DNA of 64,000 bases from Pelagibacteraceae bacterium AG-430-P08 (lineage in GTDB: Bacteria; Pseudomonadota; Alphaproteobacteria; Pelagibacterales; Pelagibacteraceae). This document shows positions 18,616-28,318 of this stretch, piece by piece. The DNA is taken from contig QCOL01000003.1 in assembly GCA_003212925.1 (NCBI GenBank), forward strand, positions 26,776 to 90,775. The letters run 5' to 3'. Under the pieces are notes generated by a model. That model made no database searches. It had not been told where the DNA came from and worked only from the letters and a program-made list of their open reading frames with translations. The translations under genes and the position numbers were made by a program. Each line of letters opens with the position of its first letter. Positions within the stretch are counted from its first letter, which is position 1.

Positions 18616-19524
18616 TTATTCCAATATTTTAATTTCTTTATCTAATTTTATACCGGTTTTTTCTAGAACTTTTTTAGAAACAAAATCAATTAATTTTTTC
18701 ATATCATTGAACGTTGCATTACCCTTATTTACAAAAAAGTTTGAATGTTTTTCTGAGATATGTGCATCACCAAACTTAGTATCAATAGAAACTGATTCTC
18801 TTATCAACTCCCAAACTTTTTTATTCGTTTGATTTATTGGATTTTTAAAAGTGCTTCCACCAGTTTTAATTCTCATTGGTTGATTTTTTTCTTTTAAAGA
18901 TTTCATTTTTATTACTTCACTATTTACTTTGTTGAAAGTACTTTTAACTCCTTTGAAAGAAGCACTTAAAAAAATCAGATCGTCAGATAAATCATTTTTT
19001 CTATAATCAAAATTTATTTCTTTTGATGGAATTGTTATTAGATTTCCTTTTTGATCTATAGCTTGAATTGAAAGAAGAATATCTTTAAATTCCTTTCCAA
19101 AACATCCAGCATTCATCTTAATTCCCCCACCAATAGATCCTGGAATACATGATAAAAACTCAAATCCACTCAAATTATTTTCAGCAGCAAAACTAGATAG
19201 GCTATTATCTAAAACGCCACTTCCAGAAATTATTACGTCCTCTCTTAATAAAGATATTCTATTAAAATTTTTACTAAGCTTTATTACGACTCCATCAAAA
19301 ATATTATCTGAGATTAAGGTGTTTGATCCTGCACCAATGATAAAGATTTTTTCCTTATTATCGAGTAATTTGAGAAATTTAACTAAATCTTTTAAATTTT
19401 CCGCCTTATAAAAAACTTTGGACTTTCCTCCAATATTAAACCAACTTTTTTTTTTTAAATCTTGATCGTAAATTACATTTTTATCAAAGTCTTTTAACAA
19501 ATCTTTAAGTTGATGTATCTGCAT
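18616..19524 (-). CDS. murB: UDP-N-acetylenolpyruvoylglucosamine reductase
   Basis: 302 aa. FAD-binding blocks IGAGSNTLISD and CIPGSIGGGIKMNAGCFG are clear, and GGSTFKNP carries the catalytic Ser. This is the type with a short substrate loop common in alphaproteobacteria. MurB reduces the enolpyruvyl group to lactate with NADPH to give UDP-MurNAc. Its start codon overlaps the last base of murC (19524), so translation is probably coupled. Confidence 0.96.
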   Translation of the reverse strand: MQIHQLKDLLKDFDKNVIYDQDLKKKSWFNIGGKSKVFYKAENLKDLVKFLKLLDNKEKIFIIGAGSNTLISDNIFDGVVIKLSKNFNRISLLREDVIISGSGVLDNSLSSFAAENNLSGFEFLSCIPGSIGGGIKMNAGCFGKEFKDILLSIQAIDQKGNLITIPSKEINFDYRKNDLSDDLIFLSASFKGVKSTFNKVNSEVIKMKSLKEKNQPMRIKTGGSTFKNPINQTNKKVWELIRESVSIDTKFGDAHISEKHSNFFVNKGNATFNDMKKLIDFVSKKVLEKTGIKLDKEIKILE

Positions 19525-20918
19525 TACATTAATTCAGGTAATTTTTTCATCCAATTTGAGATTGTACCAGCACCCATTCCTATGACGATTTTATTTCCAT
19601 AAATATTTTGTTTGAGAAATTTTGCTAATTCAATATTATTTTTAATCATAAATAGTTTAACTTTTGAATTTTTAATTATTTCTTTTGCAAAATCATTATA
19701 ATGAAAACCTAATTTAATTTTTTCTCCCGCTGTAAAAATGGGACATAATATAATTGTGTCTGCATCTCTGAAACAGTGAGTAAATTCATTTTTTAAATCT
19801 TTTAATCTTGATATTCTATGTGGTTGAAAAACACAGACTTTTTCACACTTATCAAAAACTTTTTTTACTCCCTCTAAAACAGATTTTATCTCAGTAGGAT
19901 GATGTGCATAATCATCATAAAAATCAACTCCGTTAAATGTAAATATCTTATTAAATCTACGCTGGACACCTTTAAAGTTTTTCAGACCTTTTTTAATATT
20001 AGACACTGGAATTCCTACAGTAAGAGCAACTGCAATTGCTGCTGTAGAGTTTCTTATATTATGAACACCTAATAATGGTATCTGAAAGTTTTTTAAGATT
20101 GTTCTTTTTTTATTTGGTAAATTTATAGATAAATCAAATTTTGAGAAAAGTTTGTTTTGAATTATATTTTTGATAAGAAAATTAGCATTAGACTTGATTC
20201 CATATGTAAAAAAATTTTTATTTTTAATTTCTTTACTTAATTCATTGTTGATTTTATCATCAATACAAATAAAAGTTTTTCCAAATGATGGAGCTTTTTT
20301 TATAAAGTGTAGAAAATGATTTTTTAAATCCTTCATTGATTTATAAAAATCCAGATGTTCTCTATCTATGTTTGTAATAATTGAGTATGTTGGAGAAATA
20401 TGAATAAAACTTCCATCTGACTCATCTGCCTCTAATATAGACCAGTCACTCTTACCTAATTTTGCAGTGCTCTTTATCGAATTTATTATGCCTCCATTGA
20501 TTATTGTAGGATCTAACTTTGTATTTTCAAAAATAGAACTTACTAAAGATGTCGTTGTTGTTTTGCCATGAGATCCAACTACGACAATATTTTTCATTAA
20601 AGAAACAAGATTTGCTAACATCTTACCTCTTTTAATTACTGGTAATTTTTTTCTTTTAGCTTCTAGTAATTCTGGATTACTTTTTTTTATCGCAGAGGAA
20701 GTCACTACAATTGTAACATCTTTTATATTTTGTTTTTTTTGACCAATAAAAATTCTAACACCCTGTTTTTTTAATTTTTCGATATTTTTGTTCTTATTAA
20801 TATCGCTACCTTGAATTTGAAAACCTTTTGCCTTCATAATCAATGCAAGACCACTCATACCTATTCCACCAATGCCTATAAAATGGATAATTTCTTTTTT
20901 AGCTAATTCAATTTTCAT
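19524..20918 (-). CDS. murC: UDP-N-acetylmuramate--L-alanine ligase
   Basis: 464 aa. The N-terminal Rossmann motif GIGGIGMSGLA, the P-loop VGSHGKTTTTSLV, EADESDGSF and DYAHHPTEI are the standard MurC blocks in order. It adds L-Ala to UDP-MurNAc in the cytoplasm. It overlaps murG by 11 bp and murB by 1 bp. Confidence 0.97.
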   Translation of the reverse strand: MKIELAKKEIIHFIGIGGIGMSGLALIMKAKGFQIQGSDINKNKNIEKLKKQGVRIFIGQKKQNIKDVTIVVTSSAIKKSNPELLEAKRKKLPVIKRGKMLANLVSLMKNIVVVGSHGKTTTTSLVSSIFENTKLDPTIINGGIINSIKSTAKLGKSDWSILEADESDGSFIHISPTYSIITNIDREHLDFYKSMKDLKNHFLHFIKKAPSFGKTFICIDDKINNELSKEIKNKNFFTYGIKSNANFLIKNIIQNKLFSKFDLSINLPNKKRTILKNFQIPLLGVHNIRNSTAAIAVALTVGIPVSNIKKGLKNFKGVQRRFNKIFTFNGVDFYDDYAHHPTEIKSVLEGVKKVFDKCEKVCVFQPHRISRLKDLKNEFTHCFRDADTIILCPIFTAGEKIKLGFHYNDFAKEIIKNSKVKLFMIKNNIELAKFLKQNIYGNKIVIGMGAGTISNWMKKLPELM

Positions 20919-21972
20919 TTATAATTTTCAATATTTTTTGATTTATATTATTCCATGAGTTTTGGGAATTATGTTTTTCTAAGTTATTTTTTTTTATAAT
21001 ATATTCGGACTTATTCATAATTATATGATTTAAAAATTTTTCTAAATTAACGTCATTAAAGTCTTTTTGATTCATAATCCAGCAGCAACCTAAATTTTTA
21101 TAAAAATTTGCGTTTTCAAATTGATGATTATCTTTTGCTGAAACTAAAGGGATTGTTAGGAACGGTTTATTCATGATTGATAATTCTGCTAAGGTAGATG
21201 CACCAGCACGCGTAATACATAGGTCTGATTGATTTATCAAATCTGCAAAATTTTCCTCAAAATCAAAAATGGTATTTTCAATTTTAGCCTTATCATAAAT
21301 ACTTCTTAATTGATCAGTATTACTTTTATGAGTTTGTTGAATGATTTTAATTTTATTTTTTTTCGACAAATTAACGATTACATTTTTTACCACATTGTCA
21401 AAAATCTTTGCTCCTTGACTGCCACCAACAACCAAAAGACAGAATGCTTTATTTTCTGTTTTAATTTCTCTTTTCTCATAAAAATTTTTTTTAACTAGTG
21501 GAGTTATTATTTGAATTTTATGTTTAAGTTTTTCAGGAAAGTTTTTTAAGCTTTCTGTATAAGTAAAAATTTTTTTACAAAAACCCAAAAAGAGTCTGTT
21601 TGCTCTACCTAAAACAATATTGGGTTCAAGTAGGTATATCTTTATTCCTAATAATTTTGCACCAAAACAAACAGGTAATGACATATATCCTCCTGTTGAA
21701 AAAACGACATTAATCTTATTTTTTTTTAATAATAAAACCGTTTTAATCACCAAATAAATTACTTGAAATATTTTAAATATAAAAAATATATTCAGATTTA
21801 ATTTAGGAGTATTTATCAAAATAATATCATTTTTTTCATCATCTAGATATTTCAGCCCTCTTGAGTCAGTAGAAATAAAAACATTAAAATTTGAATGCAA
21901 ATGTTCACTTAGAATTTTTGCTGGCACTACATGTCCCCCTGATCCTCCTGTTGAAATTAATATATTTTTCAT
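20908..21972 (-). CDS. murG: MurG undecaprenyl-PP-MurNAc-pentapeptide GlcNAc transferase
   Basis: 354 aa. The N-terminal STGGSGGHVVPA glycine-rich loop, FSTGGYMSLP, VVGGSQGA and the sugar-nucleotide site with RAGASTLAELS are diagnostic of MurG, a GT28 enzyme on the inner membrane face that converts lipid I to lipid II. It shares one base with ftsW and overlaps murC by 11 bp, so the ftsW-murG-murC junctions have no spacer at all. Confidence 0.96.
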   Translation of the reverse strand: MKNILISTGGSGGHVVPAKILSEHLHSNFNVFISTDSRGLKYLDDEKNDIILINTPKLNLNIFFIFKIFQVIYLVIKTVLLLKKNKINVVFSTGGYMSLPVCFGAKLLGIKIYLLEPNIVLGRANRLFLGFCKKIFTYTESLKNFPEKLKHKIQIITPLVKKNFYEKREIKTENKAFCLLVVGGSQGAKIFDNVVKNVIVNLSKKNKIKIIQQTHKSNTDQLRSIYDKAKIENTIFDFEENFADLINQSDLCITRAGASTLAELSIMNKPFLTIPLVSAKDNHQFENANFYKNLGCCWIMNQKDFNDVNLEKFLNHIIMNKSEYIIKKNNLEKHNSQNSWNNINQKILKIINEN

Positions 21973-23096
21973 TAAGTTACTTTTCTTTTCGTTAAATTCA
22001 AAATTATACCAGACATTATAGAAATACTTATAATCGATGAACCCCCATAACTTAAAAATGGTAAAGTCATTCCCGTAGTTGGGAATAATCTAATATTTAC
22101 TCCTATGTGAATCATTGCTTGCATGAGTATTAAGCTAATAGATCCGGTTAGGATTAGTTTGATCTTTTTGTCATTTTCTATGTAAACTTTTTTCAGAACT
22201 GAAAATATTAATACTAGGTAGGTTAATAAAATTAACATTATGAAGATTACTCCAAACTCTTCCGAAATTACTGAAATAATGTAATCTGTATGAGCTTCAG
22301 GTACTCTGTTTTTTAATGTTCCCTCTCCAATGCCTTTTCCAAAAAAACCTCCACTTATTATAGCTTCTAATGCTTTATCTGATTGAAAGTTATGAGTACC
22401 CATTTCAGGATTAAAAAAAGAAAATAATCTATCTTTTATGTATTTAAATTGTGGAAGGTAACTAATGATAGATGCTATCATGGCTAGAGAGATAAAAAGA
22501 ACTAAGCTCAAAAAAAATATACTAATACCAGAAATAAAAATCAAAACTAACCAACTAAAACCGATTAAAAGAGTTTGACCAATATCTGGTTGAAGTATCA
22601 AAAGACTCGATATCAATATAGTTAACAAAAAAGATAAGAAGTATTTAAAATTAAAATTAGTATATTTTTGAGAGCAAATTATCATACTCATTATCACTAT
22701 TAAAAAAGGCTTTACAAACTCAATAGGTTGTATTCTTGGCAATACCAACAAATCAATCCATCTCTTGGAACCTTTAATCTCTACTCCAATTATTGGAACC
22801 AGGAACAACAAAACTAATGATAAACAGAAAAATATTAGTGAAATTCTATAAATTTCTTTTTTAGGTATAAAAGATAAAATAAAAATTAAAAAAAAGCCAA
22901 AAAAAACAAAAACTGTATGTTTAAAAAAAAAGAAATAAGTATTCGTATCTAATTTATCAGATGCAATTAGGGAAGTTGATACTAATGAGAAGAATAAACC
23001 CGCCAAAAATAAAATTAAGATCAATGATAGAATAGGTTTATCAATACTTTTCCACCATTGATAAAAAGAAATATAACTAAATAATTTTTCTTTCAT
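21972..23096 (-). CDS. ftsW: FtsW, SEDS-family septal peptidoglycan polymerase
   Basis: 374 aa with about ten hydrophobic segments. The SEDS signatures QPDIGQTLL, HTDYIISVISEEFG and PFLSYGGSS are present in order. FtsW polymerises lipid II at the septum with FtsI. The catalytic Asp of SEDS proteins falls in the loop with PEAHTDYI-type sequence nearby. It overlaps murD by 20 bp and murG by 1 bp. Length is normal. Confidence 0.95.
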   Translation of the reverse strand: MKEKLFSYISFYQWWKSIDKPILSLILILFLAGLFFSLVSTSLIASDKLDTNTYFFFFKHTVFVFFGFFLIFILSFIPKKEIYRISLIFFCLSLVLLFLVPIIGVEIKGSKRWIDLLVLPRIQPIEFVKPFLIVIMSMIICSQKYTNFNFKYFLSFLLTILISSLLILQPDIGQTLLIGFSWLVLIFISGISIFFLSLVLFISLAMIASIISYLPQFKYIKDRLFSFFNPEMGTHNFQSDKALEAIISGGFFGKGIGEGTLKNRVPEAHTDYIISVISEEFGVIFIMLILLTYLVLIFSVLKKVYIENDKKIKLILTGSISLILMQAMIHIGVNIRLFPTTGMTLPFLSYGGSSIISISIMSGIILNLTKRKVT

Positions 23097-24387
23097 TAAT
23101 ATATCTTTTTATCAACTTATTAAAATATAATCCTCTTTCCTCAAAATTTTTAAAACTATCAAATGATGCAGAGGCTGGACTAAATAAGATTGTATTATTT
23201 GAGTGTTTCTTTTTATGAATATTCTTAAAAATTGCTGATACTGCAAGATTTAAATTTTTAAAACTTTTAAGTTCTGCATTTTTCTTTAAATCTTTTGAAA
23301 ATTTTTTAAAGTTTTTACCAAAGACATAAATCTTAATATTTCTAAAATATTTTTTTGATAACGATATTTTGTCATCTTTTTTTGGAATACCACCAATTAA
23401 CCAATGAATATTCTTGTACATTTCTAGTAATTCTTTTGAAGAAGAATAACTTGTTGATTTAGAATCATTAATGATGATTAATTTATTTTTGTTATAAATA
23501 ATTTTCTGCCTATAATTCAATCCTTTGAATTTATTTACGCTTTCTAATAATTTATTTGGTTTTACATTAAATTTTTTTATCATTTCTAAAACAAATGAGA
23601 GATTTGCTTGATTTGATCTTGATAAAAAATATTTGTTTCTAATTTTTTTTAAAATTAGATTGTTCAATTTTGTATCTACATTTACCAGTTTTAATTTAGG
23701 CTTTATTGTTTTAATTCTTTTTTGAATTAAATGATCATTTTTATTTACAAATCCAATTGCTCCTCTTTTTCGATTATTAAAAATTTTAAATTTTGCCTCT
23801 ATGTAATTTTTTAAATTACCATGTCTCTCCAAATGATCTGGCGCAATATTAAGGATAGCGGCAAATTTTGATGAAAAAATTTTACTATATTCTAATTGGT
23901 AGGATGAAGCCTCAATAACGAAAATTGTTTTTTTTGAGATCTTATTTATAGATAGTATTGGTGTACCAATATTCCCTGCTAATCTTACGTCTTTTTTTTG
24001 ATTCTTTAAGATATCATATAAAAGTTTGCATGTGGTGGACTTTCCGTTTGTGCCAGTTATTGTTAATGATACATTTTTATAAAATGAGTAAAAAACATCT
24101 AGATCTGTATAGATAATCTTATTTTTTTTTCTAAGTAAATTTTTTAACTTACATTTTTTTATATCAATTCCTGGGCTTAATATGATTATATCAAATTTGG
24201 TTTTTAATAATTTTTTAAAATTGAGAGTTTTTTTTTTAATCGACTTATTTATTTTAAGATTTGGGTTATCATCAAATAAATAAACATCATTTTTATTTCT
24301 TAAAAAATTGAATGACGATAGTCCACTTTTTCCTAATCCATAAATTAAAATTTTTTTATTAAAGAAAATTTGTGAATTATCATTCAT
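23077..24387 (-). CDS. murD: UDP-N-acetylmuramoylalanine--D-glutamate ligase
   Basis: 436 aa when started at the ATG at 24385-24387 (MNDNSQIFFNKK); the 19 extra residues in the track lie inside mraY. This start shares one base with the mraY stop (TAATG). Rossmann loop GLGKSGLSS, P-loop TGTNGKSTT, NIAPDHLERH and NDSKSTS are the MurD blocks. It adds D-Glu to UDP-MurNAc-L-Ala. It is Lys/Asn-rich and divergent relative to the other Mur ligases but all motifs are present. Confidence 0.95.
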   Translation of the reverse strand: MNDNSQIFFNKKILIYGLGKSGLSSFNFLRNKNDVYLFDDNPNLKINKSIKKKTLNFKKLLKTKFDIIILSPGIDIKKCKLKNLLRKKNKIIYTDLDVFYSFYKNVSLTITGTNGKSTTCKLLYDILKNQKKDVRLAGNIGTPILSINKISKKTIFVIEASSYQLEYSKIFSSKFAAILNIAPDHLERHGNLKNYIEAKFKIFNNRKRGAIGFVNKNDHLIQKRIKTIKPKLKLVNVDTKLNNLILKKIRNKYFLSRSNQANLSFVLEMIKKFNVKPNKLLESVNKFKGLNYRQKIIYNKNKLIIINDSKSTSYSSSKELLEMYKNIHWLIGGIPKKDDKISLSKKYFRNIKIYVFGKNFKKFSKDLKKNAELKSFKNLNLAVSAIFKNIHKKKHSNNTILFSPASASFDSFKNFEERGLYFNKLIKRYINERKII

Positions 24388-25472
24388 TATCTTAGTTTTA
24401 ATGTAGCAAGTCCTATCATTGCTAAAATAATAGAAATTATCCAAAATCTAATTACAACTGTTGATTCAGGCCAACCTTTTTTCTCAAAATGATGATGGAT
24501 TGGTGCCATTTTAAAAACTCTTTTACCAGTAAGTTTAAATGATATTACTTGCACAATCACTGAAACTGCTTCAAGAACAAATAAACCTCCAGTAATTGCT
24601 AAAACTATTTCATGTTTTGTTATTATACCAACTGCTCCTAGAGAGCCACCCAAAGACAAAGATCCAGTATCTCCCATAAAAATTTTTGCTGGAGGTGCGT
24701 TGAACCATAAAAAGCCTAAGCAAGAGCCAATGATTGCTCCACAAAAAATTGAAACCTCCCCAGTTCCCTCTATGTAAGGAATTTGTAAATAAGTTGAGAA
24801 TACAATGTTTCCTGTAACATAACTTATAAATGCAAAACAAGCTGCAACAAGTATAACAGGCACTGTTGCTAACCCATCTAATCCATCAGTGAGATTTACA
24901 GCATTCGATGAACCAATAATTACAAATATTGAAAAAGGTATAAAAAACCATCCGAGATTAATGATGAGGTTTTTAAAAAAAGGAAAGTATAGATTAGTTA
25001 AATCTTGATAGTCATTAAAGTAAACATAAAAACTAACACCAATTATTGCTAGTATTATTTGAAAGGTTAATTTTAACTTTGATGAGATACCTGAAGAGTT
25101 ACTGTACTTTATTTTTTTATAATCATCGAATGCCCCAAGCAAACCAAAAGAAAGTGCGATATATAAACAAAATAAAACATTTAAATTCGATAAATCAGCC
25201 CAGAATAGTACTGATATTAACAAACCAATCAAAATAATTACTCCTCCCATAGTCGGAGTTCCTATTTTCTTAACTATATGATCTTCTGGACCATCATTAC
25301 GGATAGGATTTAAAATTTTTTGTTTTGAAAAAAATTTTATAAAAGTTCCTCCAATAATTAAGACAATAATTAATGAAGTAAAAAAAGATAAACCAGTCCT
25401 AAATGTTAGATATTTAAATACATTTAAAAAACTAAAACTATCAACAAAATTTAGTAAAAATTGATAAAGCAT
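24387..25472 (-). CDS. mraY: Phospho-N-acetylmuramoyl-pentapeptide transferase
   Basis: 361 aa with about ten transmembrane helices. The conserved blocks GTPTMGG, FDDYKK, NLTDGLDGLA and the HHHFEKKGWPE cluster near the C terminus are all there. MraY moves phospho-MurNAc-pentapeptide onto undecaprenyl phosphate to make lipid I. It starts directly after the murE-murF fusion stop (25473) and its own stop overlaps the murD start. Confidence 0.97.
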   Translation of the reverse strand: MLYQFLLNFVDSFSFLNVFKYLTFRTGLSFFTSLIIVLIIGGTFIKFFSKQKILNPIRNDGPEDHIVKKIGTPTMGGVIILIGLLISVLFWADLSNLNVLFCLYIALSFGLLGAFDDYKKIKYSNSSGISSKLKLTFQIILAIIGVSFYVYFNDYQDLTNLYFPFFKNLIINLGWFFIPFSIFVIIGSSNAVNLTDGLDGLATVPVILVAACFAFISYVTGNIVFSTYLQIPYIEGTGEVSIFCGAIIGSCLGFLWFNAPPAKIFMGDTGSLSLGGSLGAVGIITKHEIVLAITGGLFVLEAVSVIVQVISFKLTGKRVFKMAPIHHHFEKKGWPESTVVIRFWIISIILAMIGLATLKLR

Positions 25473-28316
25473 TTAATCTAAACCCTTTAAGTTATTTACT
25501 ATACTGTTGAAACCTGTCGCATTTGAGGCTTTAATCATTAAATAATCATTATTATTAAAATCTTTCTTAATTAATTCAAAAATTCCTGATTTATTTTCTA
25601 AAATTCTTCCTCTTTTTACTTTCACAATATTATCGAATATTTCTCTTACCATTTTTCCCATAACAAATACTTTATCAATATTTGTCTCGTTTATTAAAGG
25701 AACTATTGATTGGTGAAGTTTTTTTGAATGTGAACCAAGTTCCATCATATCTCCAAGCAAAAGATATTTACGATATTTTTTTGTATCTATATTGTCATAA
25801 TTTTTTAAGGCTGATTTTAGAGATAGAGGATTAGAATTATAACTTTCATCAATTAAGTTTATTTTTTTGTTACCTATCTTTATTGTAGAATGATCTCCTC
25901 TACCTGCTGGACTTCTAAAATCTAAGAAAATTTTTTCATTAAGTTTAAGCACATCTTTGTAAATACTTATTACACTTAAAGCGCTTAAAATATTATAAAT
26001 ATTACTTTGAAAATTATTAGAAATTATAAAATATTTAAACTTATCATTAAGTTTAACTTTAATTTTAAATGCCTTTTTAACTTTTTTAATATTAAATAAC
26101 TTAACATTTGCTTTTTTAGTTTTAATCCCAAAAGAAATCACATTAATATTATTATTTTCAGCAATTTTTTTATGTAATTTGAAAAAACTATCATCAGCAT
26201 TCAAGACAACAAAACCATTGGGTAATATATTTTTAATTATCTCTGCTTTAGCTAAAGCAATTTGTTTGATATTTTTGAAATTTTTTGCATGTGCATAATT
26301 TATGTTAGTTATCAAGCCAACATTCGGTTTTATAATATTTGTTAAATTATCTATTTCCCCTTTTTTATCCATACCAACCTCTAAAACTCCAAATTCATCA
26401 CTATGTTTTAAATTAAGTAAACTTAATGGAACTCCAAATTTATTGTTATATGATTTTGGAGAAATACTAACACTAGAAATCTTTCCTAACACATTGCCCA
26501 ATAATTCTTTGAGAGTAGTTTTTCCACAACTTCCTGTAATAGCTATAATATTTGTATCGATATTTTGTCTAAATATTTTTGAAATTTCAGTCATAAATTT
26601 TAATGTATTTCTTACTTTTATCTGGCGTTTGCTATTAAATTTATTTTGAACTTTATTTACTACAACTAATGATGCTTTATTTTTAAATGCCTCTCCAATA
26701 TATTTATTTCCATCATTTTTTTTTCCTTTAATAGCAAAAAAGATATCATTCTTTTTTACCTCTTTGGAGTTAATTCTTGCTTTATCTGCTTTTACTGAAG
26801 GAGTTTTATTTTTGATTTTCGATAATTCTTTAATAATATTTATCTTAAAGTTTTTTGATAAGTTTATATTCTTAAGTTTAATACAATCTAAAATAATTTT
26901 TTTGTCTGAAAAATAAATTTTCTTTTTACCAAAATCTTGAGTTTTCTCATGACCTTTTCCAGCAACCAACAAAATATCACCTGTATTTAAATTTTTTATG
27001 GCCTCAGAAATAGCTTTTTTTCTATCAGGAATTTCTTTTATCGAAGTACCTTGAATACCCTTTTTAATATCATCTCTTATTTTTCTTGGATCTTCAAATC
27101 TAGGATTATCATCTGTTAAATAAATTTCGTTAGAATAATCACATGCAATCTTTCCCATTTTAAATCTTTTATTTTGATCTCTATTTCCACCACAACCAAA
27201 GAGTAAAATTATTTTTTTATTTGGAAATTGCTCTTTAAGGTTTGAAAGACATATTCTAAGTGCATCTGGTGTGTGTGCATAATCAAGTATTACTTTAGAC
27301 CTATTTTTGATTTTACCTATTTTTTCAAGTCTTCCATCTATTGGCTTAAGTTGTGATAAAGCATTTAGAATTTTGATTAAACTTATATTACTATTTTTTG
27401 CTGCAATAATCGCCATTAAAATATTTTTTAATTGTATTTTTCCAATAAGATTTAGATTTATTTCTCTTGTTAAATTATAGTATCTAATTTTTAATATTTG
27501 TTTCTCACCTCTATAACTATGAGATAAAATTTGAAATTGATTTTTGCTATTATTTAAAACCTGCAATTTCAATTTTTTAGAAATTGCGATTTTTTTTATT
27601 CTTTTAAATTCTGGTAATGTTTCATCTGTTATTAAATTTCCTTTTTTTCCTATCAAATTTTCAAAGAGGTACAGTTTTGCTTTAAAATATTCTTTAAAAT
27701 TTTTATGATAATCTAGGTGATCTTGAGATAAATTTGTGAAAATACCAGATGAAAACTTTAGACCATCCAACCTATGTTGAGTTAGACCATGGCTGGATGC
27801 TTCCATAATTACATTATTAATTTTTTGAGATTTTAATTTAGATAATATTTGTCCCATTCGAATTGGGTCTATCGTAGTATTTTGTAAATTTCGTCTTATA
27901 TTTTTCGATTTTACACCTAATGTTCCGATTGAGGCGACTTTTATTTTATTAAGTTTTAACAATTGAAAATAAAAATCTGAAACAGATGATTTTCCATTTG
28001 TTCCAGTTACAGCAATTAAATTATTTGGTTTATTCTTATAAATTTTAAAAGCGATTTCTGCTAAAAGTTTTCTTATATTTTTAGTATGAATGAATAAAAT
28101 ATCCTTTTGAGGATTTGTAATTCTTTTCTCGCTTATAATAATTTTAGAGCCTTTTTTTATTGCAATAGAAATGAATTTATTTCCATCAAAATTATTCCCT
28201 TTTATAGCAAAAAAAATATTATCTTTTTTAATTTCTTTTGAATTGAATGAAATCCCTGAGAAAAAAATTTTTTTTTTACTATTATCTAAATTGGTAAAAT
28301 AATTGCCTAATAACAT
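25473..28316 (-). CDS. murE: MurE-MurF fusion: two peptidoglycan Mur ligases in one polypeptide
   Basis: 947 aa, twice the usual size. Residues 1 to about 483 are MurE: P-loop VTGTNGKSS (about 103-111), HDHLDYHK-type block (SQDHLDYHKN), DYAHTPDALR, and DNPRFEDP at about 403, the DNPR motif that selects meso-diaminopimelate. From about 488 to 947 is MurF: KADKARINSKEVKKNDIFFA, P-loop ITGSCGKTTLKELLG, NINYAHAKNF and DESYNSNP. No Met lies near the junction, so a hidden internal start is unlikely. It would add m-DAP and then D-Ala-D-Ala to the growing stem peptide. MurE-MurF fusions are known in Bordetella. Flanked by ftsI and mraY in the normal order. Confidence 0.95.
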   Translation of the reverse strand: MLLGNYFTNLDNSKKKIFFSGISFNSKEIKKDNIFFAIKGNNFDGNKFISIAIKKGSKIIISEKRITNPQKDILFIHTKNIRKLLAEIAFKIYKNKPNNLIAVTGTNGKSSVSDFYFQLLKLNKIKVASIGTLGVKSKNIRRNLQNTTIDPIRMGQILSKLKSQKINNVIMEASSHGLTQHRLDGLKFSSGIFTNLSQDHLDYHKNFKEYFKAKLYLFENLIGKKGNLITDETLPEFKRIKKIAISKKLKLQVLNNSKNQFQILSHSYRGEKQILKIRYYNLTREINLNLIGKIQLKNILMAIIAAKNSNISLIKILNALSQLKPIDGRLEKIGKIKNRSKVILDYAHTPDALRICLSNLKEQFPNKKIILLFGCGGNRDQNKRFKMGKIACDYSNEIYLTDDNPRFEDPRKIRDDIKKGIQGTSIKEIPDRKKAISEAIKNLNTGDILLVAGKGHEKTQDFGKKKIYFSDKKIILDCIKLKNINLSKNFKINIIKELSKIKNKTPSVKADKARINSKEVKKNDIFFAIKGKKNDGNKYIGEAFKNKASLVVVNKVQNKFNSKRQIKVRNTLKFMTEISKIFRQNIDTNIIAITGSCGKTTLKELLGNVLGKISSVSISPKSYNNKFGVPLSLLNLKHSDEFGVLEVGMDKKGEIDNLTNIIKPNVGLITNINYAHAKNFKNIKQIALAKAEIIKNILPNGFVVLNADDSFFKLHKKIAENNNINVISFGIKTKKANVKLFNIKKVKKAFKIKVKLNDKFKYFIISNNFQSNIYNILSALSVISIYKDVLKLNEKIFLDFRSPAGRGDHSTIKIGNKKINLIDESYNSNPLSLKSALKNYDNIDTKKYRKYLLLGDMMELGSHSKKLHQSIVPLINETNIDKVFVMGKMVREIFDNIVKVKRGRILENKSGIFELIKKDFNNNDYLMIKASNATGFNSIVNNLKGLD

Positions 28317-28318
28317 TG

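Noticed and set aside
24388-24444. 19-residue extension of MurD
   Set aside because: It lies within mraY; the ATG at 24387 forms the typical TAATG coupling.
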